The notes beneath the pieces are model-generated. The model worked only from the letters and a program-made list of their open reading frames with translations. It had not been told where the DNA came from and did not search any database. From contig NZ_CP076543.1 in the NCBI RefSeq assembly GCF_030440515.1, forward strand, positions 1 to 64,000: a stretch of DNA of 64,000 nucleotides. The letters run 5' to 3'. The stretch is from Streptomyces xanthophaeus (GTDB lineage Bacteria > Actinomycetota > Actinomycetes > Streptomycetales > Streptomycetaceae). The position numbers and the translations under genes are program-made. Of the stretch, positions 10,204-17,784 are shown piece after piece; the first letter of the stretch is position 1, and each line of letters starts with the position of its first letter.

Positions 10204-10600
10204 TAAACACTCCGGACCTTTTCTATTTACCGACCCTCCTGGAGAAGGCGCGGGAAGCAGGTAGTACACACCCGAACCAAAAATCGTACACACCTCAACA
10301 ATCAAGGTGGATTTACACGGTAAGTGACCAGTAACGTCGCCACCGGGAGCCCGCCCGGGAATACCGCGGCGCTGGCTGAATTGTTGCCGGTGTTCCCCTG
10401 CAGGTGGACTCGCCGGTCCTGCTCTGCTCGCCAAATCGCCTTGCCGCATGGGATCTTGGCCCCCAGTTATGCGGAGTGACGGACGTCACGGGCCGGAATT
10501 CGCCGTTCCGGGTTTCCTTTGTAAGGAGGCCCGTGTGGCGTGAATCAGCCGGGCCGCGGACGGCACTTCCCCACGTTTCCCATCGGCTAGTATTCGGCGG
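10204..10600. promoter_or_regulatory. 400-bp intergenic region with 22-bp-spaced direct repeats
   Basis: No gene is supported here. The sequence is locally AT-richer than its surroundings and holds two direct copies of GTACACACC, at 10264-10272 and 10286-10294, whose starts are 22 bp apart, that is, two helical turns. Direct heptamer repeats at 11- or 22-bp steps are how SARP activators bind, so this may be a control site. The downstream gene is the MmyB-type regulator at 10643. Confidence 0.35.
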
Positions 10601-10642
10601 ATGTTTCAGCGCAGTGCGCGGGCAGCGAAAGGCGAAAAAAGA

Positions 10643-11507
10643 ATGCAGCGGGCGACGGGAGTTCGAGATTCTGATCTTGGAAAGTTCCTTCAGGTACGGC
10701 GCAGCCTGCTGTCGCCGGACGACATCGGCCTGCCCAGCGACGGCAAGAGACGGCGGGTGCGGGGGCTGCGCAGGGAGGAGGTCGCCCACATCGCCCAGGT
10801 CAGCGTCAACTACTACACGCGCCTGGAGCAGGGGCAGAACCGCAGCGCCTCGCCCGAGGTGCTGGACGCCATCGCCAACGCGCTGCGCCTGAACCCGGGC
10901 GAGCGGGCCCACCTGCACAACCTGTCCCGCGCCGCCGAGCTCGCGCGCCCGGCCAAGGCGGCCGAGGAGGTGCGGCCCGCGGTGGCCCGGATGATCTCCG
11001 CCTACCTCCAGGGTCCGGCGGTCGTGCTGGGCCGGCAGATGGACATCCTCGCCTGGAACGCCCTGGCCCGGACCATGTTCTCCGGACACATCGACATCGA
11101 GGAACTCCTCGCCCGGGACACCCCGCCGAACCTGGCCGAGCTCGTCTTCCTCCACCCCGGCGCCCGCGCCCTGTATCCCCGCTGGAACGACGAGGCGGTC
11201 GAGATGGCGGGGTACCTGCGGATGATGGCCGGCCGCTTCCCGGGCGACCCGGAACTGGTCGAGCTGATCGAGCGTCTCTCCCACGCGAGCCCGGAGTTCA
11301 CCGAGATCTGGTCGGGACACGTGGTGTGGGACAAGACGTTCGGTACGCGCCATCTCCACCACCCGGCCGTCGGTGAACTGACCCTGGCTTTCGAGAGCCT
11401 GCGCCTTCCCGACTCCCCGACCAGTGCATCGTGCTGTACCACGCGGAGCCCGCCTCCCTTGAGGAAGAGGCGCTGCGCGTCCTCCTGGAAGGCCGCGGCG
11501 GCGGCTA
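10643..11507 (+). CDS. XRE-family regulator with MmyB-like ligand domain, 3' frameshift
   Basis: About 288 residues. The helix-turn-helix is VRGLRREEVAHIAQVSVNYY with TRLEQGQNRSASPEVLDA following. The C-terminal MmyB-like domain shows AYLQGPAVVLGRQMDILAWN and TFGTRHLHHPAVGELTLAFE. Near 11417 the frame shifts; in the next frame the protein ends naturally (CIVLYHAEPASLEEEALRVL, stop 11505-11507). Two starts are possible, ATG 10601 and ATG 10643; the latter has GAAAGGCG upstream. These regulators often sit next to, and repress, oxidoreductase genes. A paralogue follows at once. Confidence 0.75.
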
Positions 11508-11627
11508 GCGGCCCGTGCCGGAAGGACGCCGGCGCCGGTGGGCAGGGAGTCGAGAATCCGTCAATTCCCGCTGAGGATGACCAGCAGGGGCAGGCGAGGG
11601 GATCAACGCCTCGCCGAGACTGGACCC

Positions 11628-12461
11628 ATGGAATCCTTCGCCGACCTCAGCCACTTCCTGCGCTCCCACCGCCTGCGCACGGCCCCCGGGCAGACGGGGG
11701 TGCCGGCGGGCGCGGGCCCCCGGACCGCGCCCTGTCTGCTGCCCGCCGAACTGGCCCGGGCCGCGGGGCTCGACGCCGACCGCTACGCCGACATCGAGGA
11801 CGGCCGGGCCGGCCGTGTGTCCCTGTCCGCACTCCATGCGCTGGCATCGGCGCTGCACCTCGGGGCGGACGAGCGGGCCGAACTGTTCCGGCTCGGGGCC
11901 TCCCCCGGTACGTCCCGGCTGCGGGGGCTCGGCCACCTGACCCGGGCCGTGCCCATGCTGCCGGTCATCGCCTTCAACCACCGCTACGACATCACCGGCT
12001 GGAACCTGCCGGGGCAGGCGCTGCTCGCCTGGGACCTGGACTGGCCGGTCGAGGACGTCCGGCCCAACCTGGCCCGGATGCTCTTCCTCGACGGGGCGAC
12101 GCGGGCGCTGTACGGGCCCGGGCAGCGGCAGGTCTCCGGGCTCGTCGGGGCTCTGCGGCGGGCGGTGGAGCAGCATCCGGACGAGGAGCTGACCCGCCTG
12201 GTGGCCGAACTGGCCGCGGGGAGCGGTGAGTTCGCGCAGCTGTGGTCGCGGCCGGCCGGGGAGAGGAGGGACGAGGACGACTGTGGTGTCCTCTTCCGTT
12301 TCGAGCATCCCGCGGTGGGTTCCATGGAGCTTTCCCGGGTGGTGCTGGAGGAGGGGGCGCAGAACGGGGAGTGGGCCGTGGTGTTCAGCCCGGAACCCGG
12401 TTCCGTGTCCGCCGCGGCGCTGGACGATCTGCTCGCCCGGGTCGCCGGGCGGTCCGTCTGA
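11628..12461 (+). CDS. XRE/MmyB-like transcriptional regulator (diverged paralogue)
   Basis: 277 residues from ATG 11628. It resembles the previous gene's product across its length: ESFADLSHFLRSHRLR at the N-terminus, a weakened helix-turn-helix (LAGLDADRYADIEDGRAG-like), then AFNHRYDITGWNLPGQALLA, WPVEDVRPNLARMLFLDG and FEHPAVGSMELSRVVLEEG. The helix-turn-helix lacks the strongly conserved RREE..LA core, so DNA binding may differ. It is tandem to the first regulator and convergent with the DyP-like gene. Confidence 0.65.
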   Translation: MESFADLSHFLRSHRLRTAPGQTGVPAGAGPRTAPCLLPAELARAAGLDADRYADIEDGRAGRVSLSALHALASALHLGADERAELFRLGASPGTSRLRGLGHLTRAVPMLPVIAFNHRYDITGWNLPGQALLAWDLDWPVEDVRPNLARMLFLDGATRALYGPGQRQVSGLVGALRRAVEQHPDEELTRLVAELAAGSGEFAQLWSRPAGERRDEDDCGVLFRFEHPAVGSMELSRVVLEEGAQNGEWAVVFSPEPGSVSAAALDDLLARVAGRSV

Positions 12462-12541
12462 TGCACCGCGGCCGGCCGCCGCGGCCGGGCCCGGCAGCCG
12501 TCGCTCCGCGGGGGCGCGCGTCGGCGAGGGGCCCGGCCGGC

Positions 12542-13618
12542 TCAGGCGTGCGGCTGTGGCAGCCCCGGGTAGGCGCGCCCGGCGCGCGGGGGCACGGCGA
12601 AGGTGGCGCGGCTGCGGACGTCCATGAAGGCGTTGATGCCGTTGTTGCGGCGCACGCCGATCCCGCCGTGGTGGGTGGAGGCGTCGGCGGCGTTCATCAT
12701 CGCCCGGGTGGCGTGGAAGTCCTCCATGGTGCGCTGCAGGGACACGAAGTGGGTGCCGGGCACCCCGTGGTCCATCGTCGCGAAGTCCCTGCGGTTGATC
12801 CGCGGACGGCCGGCGAGCCGGGCCCGCCCGGTGGCCTGGGCATGGCCGACCCGTCCGTGGGCGGCGGCCACCGCCGCGAGCTCCGTACGGTCGCTCTCGG
12901 CGTCCTCGACCAGGGCGTGTGCTTCTTTCGCGGTGGTCCGGGGCGAGTACATCAGTGCGGCGCGTTCGTCCTCGTGCTGCTCGTACCAGCTGTCGGTGTC
13001 GAGGACGATGTAGCTGACGTGCATGGTGGTGCCGCCGGCCAGTGGTCCCGCGGTGATCGAGACCTCTTCCTCGGTGGCCTGGTTGCGCCGCAGTCCCGAG
13101 TGGAAGCCCAGCAGCAGGGGGGCCTCGTCGGGGACGCCGGCCTGCGGGCGCCGTTCGGCGGGCAGGCCCTGCCCGACGAAGCCGCTGCGGGTCTCGCGCA
13201 GTTCGAGGCGCCTGCGCTGGTCCTGCGGTCCGGGCCCGAAGAGCGAGGCGGCGGCCTCGGTGAGTGTCTCCTCCCGGTCGGAGGCGAGGTGGAGGCAGGC
13301 GTCGTACTCCTCCAGCACCGGGTTCTCCCAGCGGGCCATCGGGACGGGCCGGCCGACCGGGGAACGCAGCCGTGTGTGCCGTTCGAACCAGCCCGGGCCC
13401 CAGCCCATGCACATCAGGATGCCGTCGGGCCCGTGCCCGTAGCGCTCTTCCAGGGCGGTGAGGGCGGCCTCCAGGTGCCGGGCGTCGGCCCGTTCGGGGG
13501 TGCCCGTGACGTCGAGCATGAGGAGCCGGTGGTGGCGGGGCGGCAGTGCGCGGCCGGCCTCGTCGGAGCGGAAGGTGTCCTCCCAGGCGTGCTGGGCGGC
13601 GGGGCGTGCGGGCATCAC
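12542..13618 (-). CDS. DyP-peroxidase-like protein (DUF7405-like)
   Basis: 358 residues, no signal peptide. The layout suggests the dimeric alpha/beta-barrel fold of dye-decolourising peroxidases: an N-terminal strand HHRLLMLDVTGTPE, then ILMCMGWGPGWFER, a segment SGFVGQGLPAERRPQ in place of the usual GF.DG, and a C-terminal THFVSLQRTMEDFHATRA. I do not see a convincing match for the whole Asp/Arg/proximal-His set of true DyP enzymes, so peroxidase activity is uncertain. Its ATG (13616-13618) overlaps the stop of the upstream oxidoreductase, so both are one transcription unit. Confidence 0.5.
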   Translation of the reverse strand: MMPARPAAQHAWEDTFRSDEAGRALPPRHHRLLMLDVTGTPERADARHLEAALTALEERYGHGPDGILMCMGWGPGWFERHTRLRSPVGRPVPMARWENPVLEEYDACLHLASDREETLTEAAASLFGPGPQDQRRRLELRETRSGFVGQGLPAERRPQAGVPDEAPLLLGFHSGLRRNQATEEEVSITAGPLAGGTTMHVSYIVLDTDSWYEQHEDERAALMYSPRTTAKEAHALVEDAESDRTELAAVAAAHGRVGHAQATGRARLAGRPRINRRDFATMDHGVPGTHFVSLQRTMEDFHATRAMMNAADASTHHGGIGVRRNNGINAFMDVRSRATFAVPPRAGRAYPGLPQPHA

Positions 13619-14268
13619 AGCTCCTTCTGCGGTTCGTCGCGGCGCAGGGCCGCGAATGCTGCGGCCCAGTCGGCCACGGGGGTGCCGGGTTCGTTGAACA
13701 GGCTGAAGGTCGTGGACCGGCTGGCGGGCTGTTCGATGGCTGCGACGATCGCGGCGGCCATGTCGGAGCGGGCCACCATGCCGTCGCCGTGGGGGTGCTG
13801 GCTGAGGGTCAGGGCGTGGCTGCCGGGCGGGTCGTCGGTCATCCAGGTGGGCCGCACGATGGTGTAGGGCAGGCCGCCGGCGCGTACCAGTTGTTCGGCG
13901 GCGACCCGGGCCGGGAGCAGGGTGTCGTTGATCCGGTTGAGGGGGTGGGCGGGTCCGTGGCCGACGGCGAAGGAGCTGAAGAGGACGAAGTGCGCGGCGG
14001 GCCGGTGGCGGCGTACCTGTTCCAGCAGTACGCGGGTGGCCCGTTCGGTGTGGATCCGGGCGTCGCCCCGTTGGGGGACGAGGACGACGGCGTCGGCGGC
14101 TTCCAGGACGGTGGCGGCGTCGGTCAGTTCGCCGAGGTCGTCGGGGCGGGCCGGGTTGCCGAGGTCGCTGACGTAGCGGATGGTGTGGCCGCGTCCGGCG
14201 GCCGCCGAGGCGATGATCTTCCCGGTGCCGGCCCGGTAGGGCGAGCCGGCGACGACGATCCGTGCCAC
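13615..14268 (-). CDS. NAD(P)-binding atypical SDR (NmrA-like)
   Basis: 217 residues. The N-terminal strand and loop MARIVVAGSPYRAGTGKII replace the standard TGATG(Q/F)IG Rossmann signature, so cofactor binding may be weak. AADAVVLVPQRGD, FVLFSSFAVGHG and YTIVRPTWMTDD follow the NmrA/SDR5 pattern. It is co-transcribed with the DyP-like gene (4-bp overlap) and starts 4 bp after the MDR gene's stop, giving a three-gene unit 15250 to 12542 that is divergent from the LysR gene. Confidence 0.65.
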   Translation of the reverse strand: MARIVVAGSPYRAGTGKIIASAAAGRGHTIRYVSDLGNPARPDDLGELTDAATVLEAADAVVLVPQRGDARIHTERATRVLLEQVRRHRPAAHFVLFSSFAVGHGPAHPLNRINDTLLPARVAAEQLVRAGGLPYTIVRPTWMTDDPPGSHALTLSQHPHGDGMVARSDMAAAIVAAIEQPASRSTTFSLFNEPGTPVADWAAAFAALRRDEPQKEL

Positions 14269-14272
14269 GTCC

Positions 14273-15250
14273 TCACGCCCCGTCGTGGATGAGGAGGGTG
14301 GCCTTGCCGGCGATCCGGCGCTCGCGCAGCGACTCCATCACCTCGGGGAGCCGTTCCCAGGTGTCCTGGTGGCCCAGGGCCGGCCGCAGCCGGCCGAGGT
14401 CGATCAGGCGGACCAGCAGTTCCAGGTCCTCGCCGACGGGTTCGCCGGACCCGAACACCCAGAAGGGGTGGAGGGTCTGGCGTGCGTGGGGCACGAAGGA
14501 GGAGATGCTCAGGGAGGCCGTGCGGCCGGAGGAGGTGCCGAGGACCACGATGTGGCCGAGGGCCGAGAGCCGTTTGAGGGCGGTGACGAGTACTTCTCCG
14601 CCGACGGATTCGAGGATCATGTCGAAGTCGCCTTCTGCGTCGGCGAGCGAGGTGACCACGTGGTGGGCGCCCAGTGCTTTCAGGTCGAGGTCGCGGTGGG
14701 TTCCGGTCAGTGCCGTCACCTCGGCGCCCTCGGCGGCGGCCAGTTGCACGGCGAAGGAGCCGACGCCGCCGCTGGCCCCGGTGACCAGGACGCGGCGGCC
14801 CAGCAGCGGTCCGCCGCGGCGCAGGGCGCGCAGGGCGGTCAGTCCGGCGACGCCGAGGGTGGCGGCCTCGGGGAAGGCCACCGCGTCGGGGAGGACGGCG
14901 AGGCGGTCGACGGGGACGGCCGCGTACTGGGCCCAGCCGCCGAAGTCATTCATCGCCGCTATGCGGGTCCCGGCGGCGGGGCCGCTGCCGTCGGCGGCGG
15001 CCCGTACGACGGTGCCGGCCAGGTCCTGGCCGGGCCGCCAGCCCTCGGCGCGGCGCCGGAACAGGTTGAGTTCGCCGCGGTTGACGGAGAAGGCGGCGAC
15101 GCTCACCAGTGCCTGGTCCGGGGCCGGTTCGGGCAGGTCGACGGTGCGCAGGTCGGGGCCGTCGGGGGTGCCGATCCAGGCGCGCATCCGCCGGGGCGGG
15201 ACCGGCGGCGCGGGGTGGGCGGAGGCGGGAGAGGTGCGGGAAGGGGTCAT
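14273..15250 (-). CDS. MDR-family zinc-independent quinone/alcohol oxidoreductase
   Basis: 325 residues. The N-terminal GroES-like fold has DQALVSVAAFSVNRGELN. The cofactor loop is RRVLVTGASGGVGSFAVQLA (about residues 160-180), typical of NADPH-dependent quinone oxidoreductases. The zinc-ligand Cys/His pattern of true alcohol dehydrogenases is not evident. It is the first gene of a minus-strand unit and diverges from a LysR regulator across 101 bp, so it is the likely main target of that regulator. Confidence 0.85.
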   Translation of the reverse strand: MTPSRTSPASAHPAPPVPPRRMRAWIGTPDGPDLRTVDLPEPAPDQALVSVAAFSVNRGELNLFRRRAEGWRPGQDLAGTVVRAAADGSGPAAGTRIAAMNDFGGWAQYAAVPVDRLAVLPDAVAFPEAATLGVAGLTALRALRRGGPLLGRRVLVTGASGGVGSFAVQLAAAEGAEVTALTGTHRDLDLKALGAHHVVTSLADAEGDFDMILESVGGEVLVTALKRLSALGHIVVLGTSSGRTASLSISSFVPHARQTLHPFWVFGSGEPVGEDLELLVRLIDLGRLRPALGHQDTWERLPEVMESLRERRIAGKATLLIHDGA

Positions 15251-15301
15251 GGACCGACGGTAGGCAGGGGCCCGGCCGGGAGGGAAAGACCAGCTCTGTC
15301 T

Positions 15302-15314
15302 GGGTTGATAACCC
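15302..15314. promoter_or_regulatory. Probable LysR-type operator
   Basis: GGGTTGATAACCC, a 5-bp inverted repeat around GAT, lies in the 101-bp gap between the MDR gene (starts 15250, minus) and the LysR gene (starts 15352, plus). LysR regulators bind such T-N11-A type sites between themselves and their target. Confidence 0.5.
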
Positions 15315-15351
15315 CCGGATATGAATGGGGCGGCGCCTCTACGATGGCGGG

Positions 15352-16296
15352 GTGACGATGCCCGAGGCGAGACTGCTGCGCTACTTCCTGGCCGTGGCCG
15401 AGGAGGGCAGTTTCACGCGGGCGGCGGCCCGGCTGCACATCGCGCAGCCGGCGTTGAGCACGCAGATCCGCCGGCTGGAGAGCCGGCTGGGTGTGCTGCT
15501 GCTGCACCGCACCACCCGGGTGGTGCGCCTGACGGAGGCCGGGCAGGCGGTGTACCAGCGTGGTGCGGGTGCGCTGGCCGCGCTGGAGGACGTGTGGGAG
15601 GCGGCCCGCCGGGCGGGGCGCGGTGAGCTGGGGCGGCTGCGTCTGGTGTACAGCACCAGTACGGGGTACGGGACGGTGCCAAATCTGGTGGAGGCGGTGC
15701 GGGCGCGGCTGCCGGATGTCCAGGTGGCTGCCGAGGTGCTGCGGACCCCCGATATCGCGCATGCGGTGCTGGACGGGCGGGCGGATGCGGGGATCGCGCG
15801 TTCGCCGGAGGCGGTGGCGGGGGTGCGGCTGCTGCTGGTGCGTACGGAGCCGCGCGGGGTGTTGCTGGCGGCCGCCCATCCGCTGGCCGGGCGGCGTGAG
15901 CTGACCTTGGCCGAGGTCGCGGCCTTCCCGCTGGTGCTGCACGAGCGGGAGGCCAACCCGGGCCACTACGACGAGGTGCTGGCGGTGTTCCGGGGGGCGG
16001 GGCTGGTACCGCGGCTGACGGAGCGTCCGATGGCTTTCGATCCGACGCAGAGCGTGCTGCGGGACGCCCGCACGGTGGGTCTGGTCGCCGCGTCGTCCGG
16101 TGACCAGCTGCCGGGGTGGCTGCGCTGGGTGCCGCTCGCGCCGGGGGTCCGGCCGCTGGCCACCCATCTGGTGCTGCCGGAGATCTCGCCGTCGCCGATC
16201 GTCACGCACTTCACGAATGCCGCGCTGGAGGCGGCCCGGGAGGCGGGCTGGCTGGAGGACGGGGCGGCCGCGCGGGGTCCGGGGGCTGGGGCGTGA
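15352..16296 (+). CDS. LysR-family transcriptional regulator
   Basis: 314 residues from GTG 15352 (ATG 15358 is the alternative). The helix-turn-helix is LRYFLAVAEEGSFTRAAARL plus HIAQPALSTQIRRLE (residues 8-40). The effector-binding domain follows, with PNLVEAVRARLPDVQVAAEV and DAGIARSPEAVAG. It probably controls the divergent MDR/SDR/DyP-like unit and itself. The effector is unknown. Confidence 0.9.
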   Translation: MTMPEARLLRYFLAVAEEGSFTRAAARLHIAQPALSTQIRRLESRLGVLLLHRTTRVVRLTEAGQAVYQRGAGALAALEDVWEAARRAGRGELGRLRLVYSTSTGYGTVPNLVEAVRARLPDVQVAAEVLRTPDIAHAVLDGRADAGIARSPEAVAGVRLLLVRTEPRGVLLAAAHPLAGRRELTLAEVAAFPLVLHEREANPGHYDEVLAVFRGAGLVPRLTERPMAFDPTQSVLRDARTVGLVAASSGDQLPGWLRWVPLAPGVRPLATHLVLPEISPSPIVTHFTNAALEAAREAGWLEDGAAARGPGAGA

Positions 16297-16400
16297 CCGG
16301 CGGACGGGAGGCGTGGTGGCCGCGGGAAATCTGCTTGGCGGGCCCGGCGGGCACTGCTACGTTCGCGGAGGCCGTGCGAGAGAACGAGGAGGTGGTACCC

Positions 16401-16454
16401 GTGAACGCAGTATCGACACGGGTGCTCCCCTGCGGGGTCACGGTCGGACGGTAG
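16401..16454 (+). CDS. Possible 17-residue leader peptide
   Basis: GTG at 16401 preceded by a strong GAGGAGGTGG site encodes V-NAVSTRVLPCGVTVGR, then stop at 16452-16454. It contains one cysteine and is 50 bp upstream of the hydrolase gene. Between them is a hairpin: CGGGAG (16465-16470), an inner palindrome GCTCGCGAGC (16475-16484) and CTCCCG (16486-16491). Short cysteine-containing leader peptides occur before sulfur-related genes in Streptomyces, so a regulatory uORF is plausible but not shown. Confidence 0.4.
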   Translation: MNAVSTRVLPCGVTVGR

Positions 16455-16504
16455 GCAGGCCGTCCGGGAGCGCCGCTCGCGAGCACTCCCGAAAGGGCAC
16501 GACC

Positions 16505-17227
16505 ATGCACTTCACTTCCGAACAGCGCCTCGACGACGGCGTCCTCGAACGCGAATTCACCCTCGGCGAGATCCCCGGCACCCTGTGGACGCCCGGATCC
16601 GCCGTTGCGGTCCCGCTGATCCTGATGGCGCACAACAACGGCCTGCCCAGGGGGGCGGCCCGGCTGGTGGCCCGGGCCCGGCACTCGGCGGCGCAGGGCT
16701 ACGCGGTGGCCTCCATCGACGCCGCCGGGTGCGGCGACCGGCCCCGCTGCGCCGCCGACGAGCAGGCCCGCGCCGGTCTGCGCCGGGCGGTGCAGGCCGG
16801 CGAGCCGGTCGAGGAGATCTTCGAGTCCTTCATCGGCCCGCTGGTGGAAAAGGCGGTCCCGGAATGGCGGACCACCCTGGACGCCCTCCTCACGCTGCCC
16901 GAGATCGGCGGCCCGGTCGGCTACTCGGGGTGGACCGCCGTCGGCATCCGCCTCGCGGTGAGCGAGCCGCGCATCGCGGCCGCCGGTTTCTTCGCCGGGG
17001 GTTACGTGCCGCGCGCCCAGCGCGAGGAGGCCCGGCAGGTCACCGTTCCGCTGCTGTTCCTGCTGCAGTGGGACGACGAGGGCAATCCCCGGCAGCGGGC
17101 CCTGGACCTGTTCGACTCCTTCGGCAGCAAGGAGAAGACGCTGCACGCCAATCCGGGCGGACACACCGGCACCCCGTGGTTCGAGGTGGAGGACGGGAGC
17201 CGGTTCTTCGGCCGGCATTTGAAGTGA
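16505..17227 (+). CDS. Alpha/beta hydrolase of dienelactone-hydrolase-like type
   Basis: 240 residues from ATG 16505 (GAAAGG upstream). LILMAHNNGLPRGAARLV gives the oxyanion region and VGYSGWTAVGIRLA holds the nucleophile elbow G-Y-S-G-W. FLLQWDDEGNPRQRALDLFD carries the likely acidic residue and the late NPGGHTGTPWFE the catalytic His. The gene stands alone after the LysR gene and behind a possible leader peptide. A GC-rich stem follows the stop. The substrate is unknown. Confidence 0.75.
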   Translation: MHFTSEQRLDDGVLEREFTLGEIPGTLWTPGSAVAVPLILMAHNNGLPRGAARLVARARHSAAQGYAVASIDAAGCGDRPRCAADEQARAGLRRAVQAGEPVEEIFESFIGPLVEKAVPEWRTTLDALLTLPEIGGPVGYSGWTAVGIRLAVSEPRIAAAGFFAGGYVPRAQREEARQVTVPLLFLLQWDDEGNPRQRALDLFDSFGSKEKTLHANPGGHTGTPWFEVEDGSRFFGRHLK

Positions 17228-17266
17228 GGCGGGGCCGCCGGGCCCCTGGCGGACGGTAGGCGGCGC

Positions 17267-17306
17267 GGGCCGGGATGCCGCTCCCTTGGAGGACGGCTCC
17301 CGGCCC
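17267..17306 (+). terminator. Stem-loop after the hydrolase gene
   Basis: GGGCCGGGA (17267-17275) pairs with TCCCGGCCC (17298-17306), 39 bp after the hydrolase stop. Just downstream is a tandem run of a 10-bp unit GCGGCTCTGT, three copies from 17311. Confidence 0.45.
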
Positions 17307-17367
17307 GGCGCGGCTCTGTGCGGCTCTGTGCGGCTCTGTGCGGTACGGGCCGCTGCCGAGCCCGGCC

Positions 17368-17390
17368 TTGACCCTGACGTGACGTCAGGC
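17368..17390 (+). promoter_or_regulatory. MerR-type operator/promoter relic
   Basis: TTGACC (17368-17373) is followed by the near-perfect palindrome CCTGACGT-g-ACGTCAGG (17373-17389), just upstream of the broken MerR gene. An inverted repeat placed immediately after a -35 box is the usual arrangement for a MerR regulator. The site is intact although the gene is not. Confidence 0.45.
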
Positions 17391-17405
17391 CGCACCGTCG
17401 GTGCC

Positions 17406-17723
17406 GTGGAAGATGACCGGACCGTGGGACGCGTGGCCGGGCTGGCCGGCGTGGGCGTCCGCACGCTGCATCGCTAGGACGGGATCGGGCTCGTCCGGCC
17501 GTCGGCGCGGACCCCGGCCGGGTACCGGGCCTGTTCGGCGGGCGACGTGGAGCGGCTGCGGGAGGTGCCGGCGTACCGGCGGCTGGGCTTCGGGCTGCGG
17601 GAGGTGGCGGACCTGGTCGGCGACCCGGCCACCGACCGGGTCGAAGCCTCGGCGACGGCTTCGCCTCCGGCCGGTGGGCCGAACGTAACGGCCACCTCGC
17701 CGGCCTCGACGCGGTGGGCGTGA
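17406..17723 (+). pseudogene. MerR-family regulator with in-frame stop and truncated C-terminus
   Basis: From GTG 17406 the frame reads RVAGLAGVGVRTLHR and then TAG (17475-17477), where MerR proteins normally have Tyr in the R.LHYYD motif. The same frame goes on with DGIGLVRPSARTPAGYR and AYRRLGFGLREVADLVGD, clearly the MerR winged helix, then runs into unrelated residues and stops at 17721-17723 with no effector domain. A single base change (TAC to TAG) explains the stop, but the short C-terminus suggests more decay. It lies convergent with the TetX-like gene. Confidence 0.65.
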
Positions 17724-17784
17724 GAACGGGAGCCGTTGGCCGGCGGGGGCGGGACGCAGGGCAGCGGGTCGGGGCCTGGGCGGT

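Noticed and set aside
10204..10600. ARE-type butyrolactone receptor binding site
   Set aside because: The repeats are direct, not the inverted ACATACNNTNTGTATG-like pattern expected for receptor proteins.
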